From: Candidatus Nanopelagicales bacterium
GTDB taxonomy: Bacteria; Actinomycetota; Actinomycetes; S36-B12; UBA10799
Direction: 5' to 3'
NCBI GenBank assembly: GCA_018003655.1
Contig: JAGNDY010000006.1
Span: 1-47,069, forward strand
DNA: 47,069 nt
The position numbers were made by a program, and so were the translations under genes. Below the pieces are notes generated by a model. That model made no database searches. It was given only the letters and a program-made list of their open reading frames with translations, and had not been told where the DNA came from. Numbering within the stretch: position 1 is the stretch's first letter; the number at the start of each line of letters is the position of its first letter. Below are positions 32,469-41,196 of the stretch, one piece after another.

Positions 32469-34166
32469 CTACTTGTTGACCGGCTCTGCGCTCGGATCGT
32501 GCATGACGCCACCTTCGGGTTCGAGCTGTTCGTGGTGCTCAATGATCGCTTGACCTTCGGCCGCCCCATGGAGGATGTGAGCCTCCGCAGCTGCGATCTC
32601 CTCCTGTGTTGGCCTGGGAACGTTGTCCTGGAAGAACCAGTGCGACAGTCGTGCGGTTCGCTTTGCGCTGGCGTAGCCAGGCTGCTTGACGCCATTCTCG
32701 TCTGTCTTTTCCGGCCAGGGGAGGGGAGCGATGTCCACCTTGGACAGGATCACCGCCTTCTCGTTGGCATTGACCGGGGCATGGATTTCGGTGAACTCGC
32801 CGGTGGGTAGCCGCATGATGCTGCCGGTCTCGCGGCCATGGAGCAACTTCTCGCGGTCACGGTGTTGCAGGCTCAGGCAGGTTCGCTTGGTGACGACAAA
32901 TACCAGTGCGGGGATTATGAAAATGCCTATTCGAATGAACCAAGTGATTGCGTTGATCGAGAGGTCGAATGCGTGGGCGATGACGTCGTTGCCGCCGCCG
33001 ATCAGCAGCATGAGGTAGAACGAAAGCGCCATGGCACCGAGCGCGGTCCGGGTCGGAGCGTTGCGCGGGCGGTCCAGCAGGTGGTGCTCGCGCTTGTCGC
33101 CGGTCGCCTTGGCCTCAATGAATGGATAAAGGGCCATTAAGGTCAGAATGATGCCAAGCACCAAGGCGCCGGGTATCAGGACGTTCCAACTGATGGTGTG
33201 GCCCCAGAGCACGGTCTCCCAGTTGGGCATGGCGCGCAGGGCACCTTCCAGCCAACCCATGTACCAGTCGGGTTGCGAACCAGCCGTGATCTGGTCGGGA
33301 ACGTATGGCCCGTATGCCCAAATCGGGTTGATGGTTACCAGTCCGGAAACAGCCACGACGACACCGAAGACGACGAAGAAGAAGCCACCCGCCTTGGCCA
33401 TGTAGACCGGCATGAAGGGGTAGCCGACCACGTTGTCGTTGGTCTTGCCCTTGCCTGGGTACTGGGTGTGCTTCTGGTACCAGACGATGAGCATGTGCGC
33501 CGTGATGAGTGCCAGGATTATTCCTGGCAGCAGAAGTATGTGAATGCCGTAAAGCCGGGATATGAAGATGTCGCCGGGGAACTCGCCACCGAATGCGAAG
33601 AAGGAGACGTAGCTTCCGACGACCGGGATCGAGAGCATGATGCCCTGCGCGATGCGTAGACCCGTTCCGGAGAGCAGGTCGTCGGGCAGGGAGTAACCGG
33701 CGAAACCCTCGACGAAGCCGAGTGTGAGCAGCAGGACGCCAATGCTCCAGTTGATCTCGCGGGGCTTGCGGAATGCGCCCGTGAAGAACACGCGCATAAC
33801 GTGGATCGACATCGCAGCGATGAAGACCATCGCCGACCAGTGATGGATCTGGCGAAGGAGTAGCCCGCCGCGGACGTCAAACGAAATGTCCAGGCTCGTC
33901 TTGTAGGCCTCGGACATTGCCAGGCCCTTAAGCGGGACGTAGGAGCCGTTGTAGATGACCTCGGTCATCGAAGGCTTGAACCACAACGACAGGTAGATGC
34001 CGGAAAGCAGCAGAATGATGAAGCTGTAGAGGGCCATCTCGCCGAACATGAATGTCCAGTGATCCGGGAAGACCTTGCGCAGGTTTCGCTTGGCCCAGTT
34101 TCCTATCGTCAGTCGCTCATCGAGATTGTTGACGGCCTCGCCAGCGCGATCCATTACTGCACTCAT
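32469..34166 (-). CDS. qcrB: Cytochrome bc1 complex cytochrome b subunit
   Basis: A 565-residue membrane protein, longer than mitochondrial cytochrome b through a C-terminal cytoplasmic extension, as usual in actinobacteria. The haem-binding helices carry IHHWSAMVF/SIHVMRVF and YGIHILLLPG/ITAHMLIVW His pairs. The quinol-site motif appears as PDWYMGW, the actinobacterial form of PEWY. The C-terminal segment (RLPTGEFTEIHAPV) is typical of the family. Its ATG overlaps the qcrA stop by 4 bp. Confidence 0.96.
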   Translation of the reverse strand: MSAVMDRAGEAVNNLDERLTIGNWAKRNLRKVFPDHWTFMFGEMALYSFIILLLSGIYLSLWFKPSMTEVIYNGSYVPLKGLAMSEAYKTSLDISFDVRGGLLLRQIHHWSAMVFIAAMSIHVMRVFFTGAFRKPREINWSIGVLLLTLGFVEGFAGYSLPDDLLSGTGLRIAQGIMLSIPVVGSYVSFFAFGGEFPGDIFISRLYGIHILLLPGIILALITAHMLIVWYQKHTQYPGKGKTNDNVVGYPFMPVYMAKAGGFFFVVFGVVVAVSGLVTINPIWAYGPYVPDQITAGSQPDWYMGWLEGALRAMPNWETVLWGHTISWNVLIPGALVLGIILTLMALYPFIEAKATGDKREHHLLDRPRNAPTRTALGAMALSFYLMLLIGGGNDVIAHAFDLSINAITWFIRIGIFIIPALVFVVTKRTCLSLQHRDREKLLHGRETGSIMRLPTGEFTEIHAPVNANEKAVILSKVDIAPLPWPEKTDENGVKQPGYASAKRTARLSHWFFQDNVPRPTQEEIAAAEAHILHGAAEGQAIIEHHEQLEPEGGVMHDPSAEPVNK

Positions 34167-35206
34167 GCACGCTCCCAGTAACTCGGGCCGACTGGCTGGT
34201 TGAAGCCGTCCTGGGCGACTATATAGCCCTCCAGATCAAGCTTGATTGGCAGTTGTGGCAAGGACCGCGCAGCTGGTCCGAAGACCACATTCGCCGAGTC
34301 CGCCAAGTCGAAGGTCGACTGGTGGCACGGGCAGAGCAAATGGTGAGTGCGCTGTTCGTAGAGGGCGATGGGGCAACCGACGTGGGTGCAGATCTTGGAG
34401 AAGCACATGATGCCCTGGTAATCCCAAGGTTCAGCGTCTGTTCCACCTTGCTGGGAGAGGATCTCGTCTGGGTTCATTCGGACCAGCAGCACGACTGCCT
34501 TGGCCCGCTCATTCTGGGTTCCAGCCGCTTGCTGAACGGCGGGCAGGCCGTCCGGCATGGCCGAAACGATGCCGCCGACCGGAATATCCGACGGACGGAT
34601 GGGCGCTCCGGTGATGTCGAGGACAACCCGCATTCCCGGTCGCCACATGGTCGTCGCGAGCTTGTCCTCCGGCAGCGGGCCGAGATCGCGCAACATGACG
34701 ACCAGCGGGATCGGGAAGAGCGCCATCGCGCCGAGTAGGGAACGGCGCAGGATGCGGCGGCTGGCAAAGCCAGAATCGGCGACGCCGGCCTCGAACTCCG
34801 CAATGGCGCCTTCTCGACCCTCGTCGGAGGACCGCAGCGAGTGACGTTGCTGCACGACCTCCTTGTCGGCCATGAGCTTCTTGGCCCACTGGATCATTCC
34901 GGCGCCGATGAGGAACGTTGCCAGGCCGAAAGTCACGCCGAGCGCGACGTTGCTGGCACCGAGGGGACCCAGGAAGGGGACGCGGACAGACTGGTCGGTC
35001 GGGATCATCACGAATGCGACGACGAAGAGGATCGTGAAGACAGCTGAAAGCCCGAACATCATGGAGATTTGGCGCTCCGCGCGCTTGGCGGCCCGTGGAT
35101 CAAAGTCGGTGCGCCGAGGGTGGTGGTCTGGGAGTACTACCTGGTCGCCAGCGGCCGCCGCCGCTTCGGTATCCAGCGTCGTGTTGTCGGATGGGGTGTC
35201 GCTCAT
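34163..35206 (-). CDS. qcrA: Cytochrome bc1 complex Rieske iron-sulfur subunit
   Basis: A 347-residue protein with three N-terminal transmembrane helices (about 52-74, 85-104, 164-184), the actinobacterial pattern, and a C-terminal Rieske domain. The [2Fe-2S] ligands are in CTHVGC and CPCHQSTF (two Cys, two His). Disulfide Cys are included in these motifs. ATG 35206 is chosen because it overlaps the qcrC stop by ATGA and has GAAGG upstream; a start at 35227 would add seven residues. Confidence 0.95.
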   Translation of the reverse strand: MSDTPSDNTTLDTEAAAAAGDQVVLPDHHPRRTDFDPRAAKRAERQISMMFGLSAVFTILFVVAFVMIPTDQSVRVPFLGPLGASNVALGVTFGLATFLIGAGMIQWAKKLMADKEVVQQRHSLRSSDEGREGAIAEFEAGVADSGFASRRILRRSLLGAMALFPIPLVVMLRDLGPLPEDKLATTMWRPGMRVVLDITGAPIRPSDIPVGGIVSAMPDGLPAVQQAAGTQNERAKAVVLLVRMNPDEILSQQGGTDAEPWDYQGIMCFSKICTHVGCPIALYEQRTHHLLCPCHQSTFDLADSANVVFGPAARSLPQLPIKLDLEGYIVAQDGFNQPVGPSYWERA

Positions 35207-35997
35207 CGAACCTTCGCTCCAATCCACACAGCCACGGCAATGAGCCCACCAAGTGCAACCAGCCAGGCAACGAGGCCCTCAGAGACTGGGCCGAGGCGGC
35301 CTACTGACCACCCGCCATAGCTGGTCTCCGTCTTCATGTTCTGGATGTACTTGATGATGGCCTGCTTGTTCTCAGTCGTGAGGGTGTCGTTGCTGAACAC
35401 CGGCATGTTCTCGGGTCCGGTGAGCATGGCTTCGTAGATTTGCTTGGGCGTCGCGTCGCGCAGGTTCGGTCCATAGGCGCCGTTGGACAGTGCCCCACCA
35501 GCGCCGGCGAAGTTGTGGCACTGCGAGCAGTTGGTACGGAACAATTCGCCACCCTCGGCGAGGTTGGCACCCTCATAGTTGAGTTGCTCCGCAGTCGGGA
35601 TCTGCGGGCCTGGCGCCAGTGAGCCGATGTAGGCGGCAATTGCGGCGGTTTCTTCGTCGGAGTAGATGACCTGCTTGCTCGGCGCCTGTGCTTGCGGAGC
35701 GGCCAGTGGCATCCGACCGGTGGAAATCTGGAAGTCCACGGCTGCGGAGCCGACACCGATCAGAGTCGGTGCTGCGGGGCCACCCTGGGCCGCGAGGCCG
35801 TGACAACTTGAACACCCCTCGACGAAGAGCTTCTGGCCCGCGGCGATTTGGGCATCGAGGGCTTTTTGGTCGCCAGCGGCCTGCGCGGAGGTAGCTGAGC
35901 CCACCGCTGCGTAAATGACGCCCACGAGGGCAAGGGCGAGCAGGACCAGAATTGGCGCTGCGGCGCGATGCCTGCGAGTTGCCGTCAGAGTGTTCAC
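35203..35997 (-). CDS. qcrC: Cytochrome bc1 complex di-haem cytochrome c subunit
   Basis: A 264-residue subunit with an N-terminal signal-anchor (about 13-32), two cytochrome c domains with haem-attachment sites CSSCH (62-66) and CSQCH (157-161), and a C-terminal transmembrane helix (about 243-260). The fused di-haem subunit replaces a separate soluble cytochrome c and passes electrons straight to the CuA site of CtaC. GTG 35997 has GGGG 8 nt upstream. It lies 43 bp after ctaE. Confidence 0.95.
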   Translation of the reverse strand: MNTLTATRRHRAAAPILVLLALALVGVIYAAVGSATSAQAAGDQKALDAQIAAGQKLFVEGCSSCHGLAAQGGPAAPTLIGVGSAAVDFQISTGRMPLAAPQAQAPSKQVIYSDEETAAIAAYIGSLAPGPQIPTAEQLNYEGANLAEGGELFRTNCSQCHNFAGAGGALSNGAYGPNLRDATPKQIYEAMLTGPENMPVFSNDTLTTENKQAIIKYIQNMKTETSYGGWSVGRLGPVSEGLVAWLVALGGLIAVAVWIGAKVR

Positions 35998-36040
35998 CGG
36001 TGCGCCCCGATCTCGTGCTGGTAAATGGCCATGGGTGTGG

Positions 36041-36643
36041 TCACTTGAGGATGTAGATGGTAGCGAAGAGGGCAATCCAGACAACATCGACGAAGTGCCA
36101 GTAGTAAGACACAACGATGGCCGTTGTTGCCTGCTCGTGGGTGAAGCGTTTAGTGACGTAAGTACGCGCCAACACGAACAGGAAGGCGATCAAGCCACCA
36201 AGGACGTGCATTCCGTGAAAGCCGGTCGTTAGGTAGAAGACTGATCCGTAGGGCGACGACGACAGCGTCAGGCCCTCGGCCATCAATTCGGTGTACTCCT
36301 TGACCTGCCCGCCGATGAAGAAGGCACCCATCAGGAACGTGATGATGAACCACATTCGCAGCTTGCGGCGGTCGCCGCGCTCAGCCGCGAACACTCCCAA
36401 CTGGCAGGTCACCGAGCTCAGAACCAGGATCGTGGTGTTGAAGGCGGCGAAGGGGACATTGAGCAACTCGGTCTGTTCAGCCCAGATTCCAGGGTTGACC
36501 GAACGCAGCGTGAAGTACATCGCGAACAGGGCTGCGAAGAACATCAACTCGCTCGAAAGCCAGATGATTGTTCCGATCGCGACCATGTTCGGTCGGTTCA
36601 CAGGTACACGTGCTCGCGTCTCTTCAGCGGTAACAGTCGCCAC
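36041..36643 (-). CDS. ctaE: Cytochrome c oxidase subunit III
   Basis: A 200-residue membrane protein with five hydrophobic helices. Family segments include [62 protein letters not shown] and [14 protein letters not shown]. The GTG at 36643 gives the normal N-terminus; AAGAAT seven bases upstream could be a -10 element of a leaderless transcript. It starts the ctaE-qcrCAB operon, as in Corynebacterium and Mycobacterium. Confidence 0.95.
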   Translation of the reverse strand: MATVTAEETRARVPVNRPNMVAIGTIIWLSSELMFFAALFAMYFTLRSVNPGIWAEQTELLNVPFAAFNTTILVLSSVTCQLGVFAAERGDRRKLRMWFIITFLMGAFFIGGQVKEYTELMAEGLTLSSSPYGSVFYLTTGFHGMHVLGGLIAFLFVLARTYVTKRFTHEQATTAIVVSYYWHFVDVVWIALFATIYILK

Positions 36644-36826
36644 GGCGCGGATTCTTGCAGGTAATGAGTCCGGATACCGCTTGACCCCCCAAACCGAGAG
36701 ACTAGGGCGTGTCGCGACGAAGGCTGATTTGTCCAGCCGTCGGCGGGTGGATGCCCACGCAACCCCGGAGCCGGGCCAGTAGCATCGAGCCTGCGACCAC
36801 CGATCCAATGCCTGACGAGGAGCATG

Positions 36827-37249
36827 ATGAGCGCGAATGCCGGACCGACCCTGCGGGTACTGGTCTACAGCGACGACGCCAATACCCGTGCGGAGGTACT
36901 CACGGCTTTGGGTCCGCGACCGTCACCCGAGTTGCCTCGGGTTGATTACGTTCAGTGCGCGACCGAACCCTCGGTCATCCGGCAGATGGATGCTGGCGGC
37001 GTCGATCTGGCGATCCTCGACGGCGAGGCTGTGCCAGCCGGCGGGATGGGGATCGCTCGCCAGCTCAAGGACGAGATCTACAAGTGCCCGCCGATCCTGG
37101 TCTTGATCGGCAGGCCGCAAGATGCCTGGTTGGCAACCTGGTCGCGCGCCGACGCCGTCGTGTCGCACCCGCTGGACGCGATGCAGCTTGCCGAAGCAGT
37201 CGGATCACTACTGAGGGGTCGGGTAGCAGCCGGTGCCGTTGGCGCATGA
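36827..37249 (+). CDS. Degenerate response-regulator receiver domain protein
   Basis: A 140-residue single-domain protein with CheY-like strands ([35 protein letters not shown]). The acidic pair Asp16/Asp17 and phosphoacceptor-position Asp65 are present. The conserved Thr/Ser is replaced (LIGR) and the conserved Lys is His114 (VVSHPLD), so normal phosphorelay is doubtful. It recurs in actinobacteria next to trpD, as I recall, without a known role. GAGGAG lies 5 nt before ATG 36827. Its stop overlaps the trpD start (ATGA). Confidence 0.7.
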   Translation: MSANAGPTLRVLVYSDDANTRAEVLTALGPRPSPELPRVDYVQCATEPSVIRQMDAGGVDLAILDGEAVPAGGMGIARQLKDEIYKCPPILVLIGRPQDAWLATWSRADAVVSHPLDAMQLAEAVGSLLRGRVAAGAVGA

Positions 37250-38316
37250 GTAGTGAAACCTGGCCAGAGCTGATAGCCCAGTTGCTGGCCGACCACGACC
37301 TGGACGCTGGTCAGACGAACTGGGCAATGACCGAGATCATGGCGGGTCAGGCGACTCCGGCGCAGATTGCCGCCTTCGCGGTCGCGCTGCGCGCCAAAGG
37401 GGAGACCGCCGCTGAGGTCGGTGGTCTGGTATCCGCGATGCTCGATGAAGCCATCCCGTTGGAGATTGATGAGCCGACCCTGGACGTGGTTGGTACCGGC
37501 GGTGACCAGGCCGACACGGTCAATATCTCCACGATGTCTTCGGTCGTGGCGGCCGCCGCTGGAGCGCGCGTCGTCAAGCACGGCAACCGCGCTGCAAGTT
37601 CGCAATGTGGTTCAGCAGATCTCCTTGAGGCCGTAGGCGTGGCCATCGAGCTTCCTGCCGAGGGTGTGGTCCGGTGCGTTGACGAGGTCGGGATCGGCTT
37701 TGTCTTTGCGCGGGCATTCCACCCGGCGTTTCGGTTCGTTGGTCCCACCCGCAGCGAGATTGGCGTGCCGACGGTATTCAACATCCTCGGACCGTTGGCC
37801 AATCCGGCTCGACCGATCGCGCAGTTCGTCGGCTGCGCGAACGAGCGACTCGCGCCGGTGATGGCCGGAGTGCTCGCCAATCGGGGCACCGTCGGCATGG
37901 TCGTTCGTGGTGTCGACGGCCTCGATGAGGTGACGGTCTTCGATTCCACGGAAGTGTGGGACGTCCGCACACCCCAGGTTGAGCACGGGTCGATCACCTT
38001 GGCGGGTCTCGGGGTGACCAAGGCCCAACCGGGAGCGCTTCGAGGCGGTGACGCAGCCATGAATGCCAAGGTCATGACCAGCGTCTTTGCCGGAGACACG
38101 AGCGGGAACCTCGCCGCGGTTCGCGATGCGGTTGCCCTCAACGCGGCCGGAGCCCTGGTCAGTTGGGATGCCGCGACCGGGTCCGAGCCTGCGTCGGGCA
38201 CTTGTGAACAGCACATTGCGGCGGCACTCCCGCGTGCCTATGAGGCCATCGATTCAGGTGCGTGCAGCGAGTTGCTGGACCGGTGGATCGCGGCCTCACA
38301 ACAGGCGGCAGGATGA
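37246..38316 (+). CDS. trpD: Anthranilate phosphoribosyltransferase
   Basis: A 356-residue enzyme of tryptophan synthesis that joins anthranilate and PRPP. Motifs are DVVGTGGDQADTVNIST (PRPP loop), VVKHGNRAASSQCGSADLLEAVGV, FARAFHPAFRFVGPTRSEIGVPTVFNILGPLANPA and GLDEVT. The start at 37246 overlaps the receiver stop; the longer frame from 36955 is a shadow of the receiver gene. No other trp gene is nearby, the usual actinobacterial situation for this copy. Confidence 0.95.
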   Translation: MSSETWPELIAQLLADHDLDAGQTNWAMTEIMAGQATPAQIAAFAVALRAKGETAAEVGGLVSAMLDEAIPLEIDEPTLDVVGTGGDQADTVNISTMSSVVAAAAGARVVKHGNRAASSQCGSADLLEAVGVAIELPAEGVVRCVDEVGIGFVFARAFHPAFRFVGPTRSEIGVPTVFNILGPLANPARPIAQFVGCANERLAPVMAGVLANRGTVGMVVRGVDGLDEVTVFDSTEVWDVRTPQVEHGSITLAGLGVTKAQPGALRGGDAAMNAKVMTSVFAGDTSGNLAAVRDAVALNAAGALVSWDAATGSEPASGTCEQHIAAALPRAYEAIDSGACSELLDRWIAASQQAAG

Positions 38317-38322
38317 CCAGCT

Positions 38323-38553
38323 GTGACAGAACTTCCTGATACCAATTCCCGGTGGCGCTGCGCTGCTTGCGGCAACCTCACCCGCTTCGACGTTGTCCGA
38401 ACCGTGCGCTCCAACGAGTACTGGCATGCCGACCTCGCCGGAGAGCCGGTGATCGACGAACGCACTGTCCTGCGCGAAACAGTCGAGTCGGTGACGTGCC
38501 GCTGGTGCGGTGCCAAGGACTCGGTCGAGACAGTTCCGCGGGCTCAGCCGTGA
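38323..38553 (+). CDS. Small zinc-ribbon protein
   Basis: A 76-residue protein with two CxxC pairs, Cys13/Cys16 (RCAACGNLTRFDV) and Cys59/Cys62 (TCRWCGA), the layout of a zinc ribbon. It is a small actinobacterial family of unknown function to my knowledge. It sits 6 bp after trpD and overlaps the next gene by GTGA, so it is probably translated from one mRNA with trpD and the CoA racemase-like gene. Confidence 0.75.
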   Translation: MTELPDTNSRWRCAACGNLTRFDVVRTVRSNEYWHADLAGEPVIDERTVLRETVESVTCRWCGAKDSVETVPRAQP

Positions 38554-39770
38554 CCAGCCCCACTCCGGCGCAGCCGGCCACTTCGCCGGATGCGCGATCG
38601 CCGCTGGCAGGTGTCCGGATCCTCGACCTGACCCGGCTGTTGCCCGGGAATTTCGCGACGCTGCTGCTGGCTGGACTCGGTGCCGACGTCGTCAAGGTGG
38701 AGCAAATCGAAGGTGGGGACGGAATCCGTCACCTGCTCGGCTCGGGACATGGCGGTGAAGCGGCCGCGCATATGGTGCTGAACCGGGGCAAGCGCTCCCT
38801 GAGTCTCGATCTGAAGGCCGACCAAGGCCGTGACCTGCTGCTCGCTCTCGTCGCCGACGCCCAGGTGCTCATCGACTCGTTCCGGCCCGGTGTGCTCGAT
38901 CGCCTCGGGTTGTCAACGACGGCGCTGCTGGCTGCCAACCCCAAATTGGTGCATGTGTCCATCAACGCGTTTGGATCGACCGGGCCATATACGACCCGTC
39001 CAGCGCATGACTTGAACTCATCGGGCTACGCCGGCGCGCTGGGATTGGTGGTCGATTCCAACGGCGCGCCGACGCTGCCGAGTTTGCAAAGCGCTGACCT
39101 CGGGGCCGGTCTGCACGCTGCGTTGGCCGTGCTGTCCGGTCTCCGGGTGGCGGAAAAGCAGGGGCGGGACTTCCGGGCCGACGTGGCGATGACAGATTCC
39201 GTTGCCTCGATGCTTCCGCTGGCGGTCGCCACTCTCGCCGGAACTGGCCAGCCCCCGGCCGTGCCGGACCTGTTGACGGGCTCGCTCGCCTGCTACGGCG
39301 TCTACGAGTGTGCCGACCGCAAGTGGCTGACGGTGGGCGGTCTCGAAGCCAAATTCTTCGCCCGCATGGTCGACCTCATGGGTAAACCCGAGCTGGCCGA
39401 TCAGCAGTACGACATCGCGAATCAGGAGCAGCTTCGGCAGGAACTGGCCGCGGCGTTCAAGTCCCGATCGCGCGCGGAATGGATGGACCTGCTCGCGGGC
39501 GAGGACACCTGCGTCGGACCGGTCTTGACCGTCGAGGAGGCACTTGCTGAGCCGCACTTCCTCGACCGCGCAACAGTCACCAGTGCGGCCTTCCGGGACG
39601 GAACTCACGTGCCCGTCATTCGGTCGGTTCCCTGGGCCGCCGAGGGGGACAAGGGGTTGACTGCGCCGAAGCTAGGCGAGCACAACGTACAGGTTCTGGC
39701 CGAGGCCGGCCTGGATCCACAGCGCGTTGCCGACTTGATCGCCGACGGAATTGTCGGAGGGGACTCATAG
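38550..39770 (+). CDS. Family III CoA-transferase fold, AMACR-type acyl-CoA racemase
   Basis: A 406-residue CaiB/BaiF-fold protein. PLAGVRILDLTRLLPGNFATLLLAGLGADVVKVE opens the fold. The RPAHDLNSSGYAGAL segment matches the HD(I/L)N motif carrying the racemase catalytic His, and LQSADLGAG matches the segment with the catalytic Asp. This favours 2-methylacyl-CoA racemase over a transferase, whose catalytic Asp lies elsewhere. Likely substrates are branched or bile-acid/sterol-derived acyl-CoAs; this is inferred. The GTG overlaps the zinc-ribbon stop. The longer frame from 38352 is a shadow. Confidence 0.82.
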   Translation: MTSPTPAQPATSPDARSPLAGVRILDLTRLLPGNFATLLLAGLGADVVKVEQIEGGDGIRHLLGSGHGGEAAAHMVLNRGKRSLSLDLKADQGRDLLLALVADAQVLIDSFRPGVLDRLGLSTTALLAANPKLVHVSINAFGSTGPYTTRPAHDLNSSGYAGALGLVVDSNGAPTLPSLQSADLGAGLHAALAVLSGLRVAEKQGRDFRADVAMTDSVASMLPLAVATLAGTGQPPAVPDLLTGSLACYGVYECADRKWLTVGGLEAKFFARMVDLMGKPELADQQYDIANQEQLRQELAAAFKSRSRAEWMDLLAGEDTCVGPVLTVEEALAEPHFLDRATVTSAAFRDGTHVPVIRSVPWAAEGDKGLTAPKLGEHNVQVLAEAGLDPQRVADLIADGIVGGDS

Positions 39771-39832
39771 CTTTCGAACTGCAAGCCCGGACTCGACCGG
39801 TGCTCCGGGGTTCAAGGCAAGGGAGATCCAAG

Positions 39833-40027
39833 ATGTTGATTGACTGCGGGACCTGCGTAGTCGCCGGAGATGCCTGCAACGACTGTGTCGTCAGCGTGCT
39901 CCTAGGTGGCCCCGAGGATGGTCAGCTTGTGTCCGAGGAACGTCGGGTGATTGGTCTGCTGGCTGAGTCGGGGCTGGTTCCGCCGCTGCGACTGGTTGCC
40001 GACGAGTCGGGCAAGATGGCCGGGTGA
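39833..40027 (+). CDS. Cys-rich mini-protein (64 aa)
   Basis: A 64-residue protein with Cys5-x2-Cys8-x6-Cys15-x2-Cys18 (DCGTCVVAGDACNDCVVSVLLG), suggesting a bound zinc or Fe-S centre, then a short acidic and hydrophobic tail. GGGAG lies 7 nt before ATG 39833. It overlaps the pimB start by GTGA. I know it only as a recurring small actinobacterial protein in this neighbourhood, with no assigned role. Confidence 0.75.
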   Translation: MLIDCGTCVVAGDACNDCVVSVLLGGPEDGQLVSEERRVIGLLAESGLVPPLRLVADESGKMAG

Positions 40028-41178
40028 CCGACAGAACCCTCGTCATTACGAATGACTTTCCTCCTCGTTCCGGCGGGATTCAGTCCTTTGTCCACGGGTT
40101 GGTTCTGCGACAGCCTGAGGGTTCGATCGTGGTGTACGCGCCAAAGTGGAAGGGTGCGGCTCAGTTCGATGCCCAACAACCATTCCCCGTCGTTCGGCAT
40201 GGCACTTCATTGATGTTGCCGGAACCATCGGTCCTTCGCCGCTCCAAGCAAATTGCCGCTGCCGAAGGTTGTACCCGGGTGCTGTTTGGTGCCACAGCGC
40301 CACTTGGCCTGTTAGCCGGGTCACTGCGGAAGTCCGGCGTTGAGCGCCTGGTCGGCATCACCCACGGGCATGAGGCCGCCTGGGCGGTGACCCCAGGCGC
40401 CAAACAGGCACTGCACCGAATCGGTGATGCGACTGACACGATCACCTATTTGGGGGAGTACACGCGCTCGCGGATTGCGCGTGCGCTGAGTCCCGCCGCG
40501 GCCTCACGGATGCGTCGACTGGTCCCGGGCGTCGATGACCAGACGTTTTCGCCGGTCAACGCGCAGGAAGGTGCACTCGTGCGTGAGCGGCTCGGCCTGG
40601 CCGGCAGGCCTGTCGTCGTCTGTGTCTCTCGGCTGATGCCGCGTAAGGGCCAGGACACCCTGATCGACGCGTTACCCGAGGTCGCGCGAGCCGTCCCGGG
40701 GGCCGCGTTGCTGATCGTGGGTGGTGGGCCCTACCGCGCAGACCTGGAGAAGCTGGTTGCCGAGCGTGGGCTCGCCGACAGTGTCGTCATCACCGGCTCG
40801 GTTCCGTTTGACCAGTTGCCCGCGCACTACGCCGCGGGTGACGTCTTTGCGATGCCGTGCCGTACCCGCAACCGTGGGCTGGATGTTGAGGGTCTCGGCA
40901 TTGTCTACCTGGAAGCCAGCGCAACCGGTCTGCCGGTGATCGCCGGTGATTCCGGTGGAGCTCCAGATGCGGTTCTGGCTGGAGAGACCGGATACGTCGT
41001 GCCTGGTGGTTCCTCAACGGCCGTATCGAGTCGGCTCATCGAGCTTCTGCAGAACCCCGAACGCGCAGCGCAGATGGGCAGGGCCGGTCGGGCGTGGGTG
41101 GAGAGGACTTGGAGCTGGCCGCTGATCGCCGGCCGGTTGACGGACCTGTTAGACGGTCGAAACCCCGACGCGGAGTAG
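40024..41178 (+). CDS. pimB: GT4 glycosyltransferase, PimB-like mannosyltransferase
   Basis: A 384-residue GT-B fold enzyme. The start (TLVITNDFPPRSGGIQSFVHGL) and IVVYAPKW closely resemble mycobacterial PimB (Rv2188c), which adds the second mannose to phosphatidylinositol mono-mannoside. Donor-site motifs are present: VCVSRLMPRKGQDTLI (Arg/Lys for the nucleotide-sugar phosphates) and the EGLGIVYLEASATGLPVIAG EX7E signature. It is peripheral on the cytoplasmic membrane face. The nearby GT87-like gene fits a PIM/lipomannan context. Confidence 0.85.
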   Translation: MTDRTLVITNDFPPRSGGIQSFVHGLVLRQPEGSIVVYAPKWKGAAQFDAQQPFPVVRHGTSLMLPEPSVLRRSKQIAAAEGCTRVLFGATAPLGLLAGSLRKSGVERLVGITHGHEAAWAVTPGAKQALHRIGDATDTITYLGEYTRSRIARALSPAAASRMRRLVPGVDDQTFSPVNAQEGALVRERLGLAGRPVVVCVSRLMPRKGQDTLIDALPEVARAVPGAALLIVGGGPYRADLEKLVAERGLADSVVITGSVPFDQLPAHYAAGDVFAMPCRTRNRGLDVEGLGIVYLEASATGLPVIAGDSGGAPDAVLAGETGYVVPGGSSTAVSSRLIELLQNPERAAQMGRAGRAWVERTWSWPLIAGRLTDLLDGRNPDAE

Positions 41179-41196
41179 GTGCCGCGCTCGGCGGCT

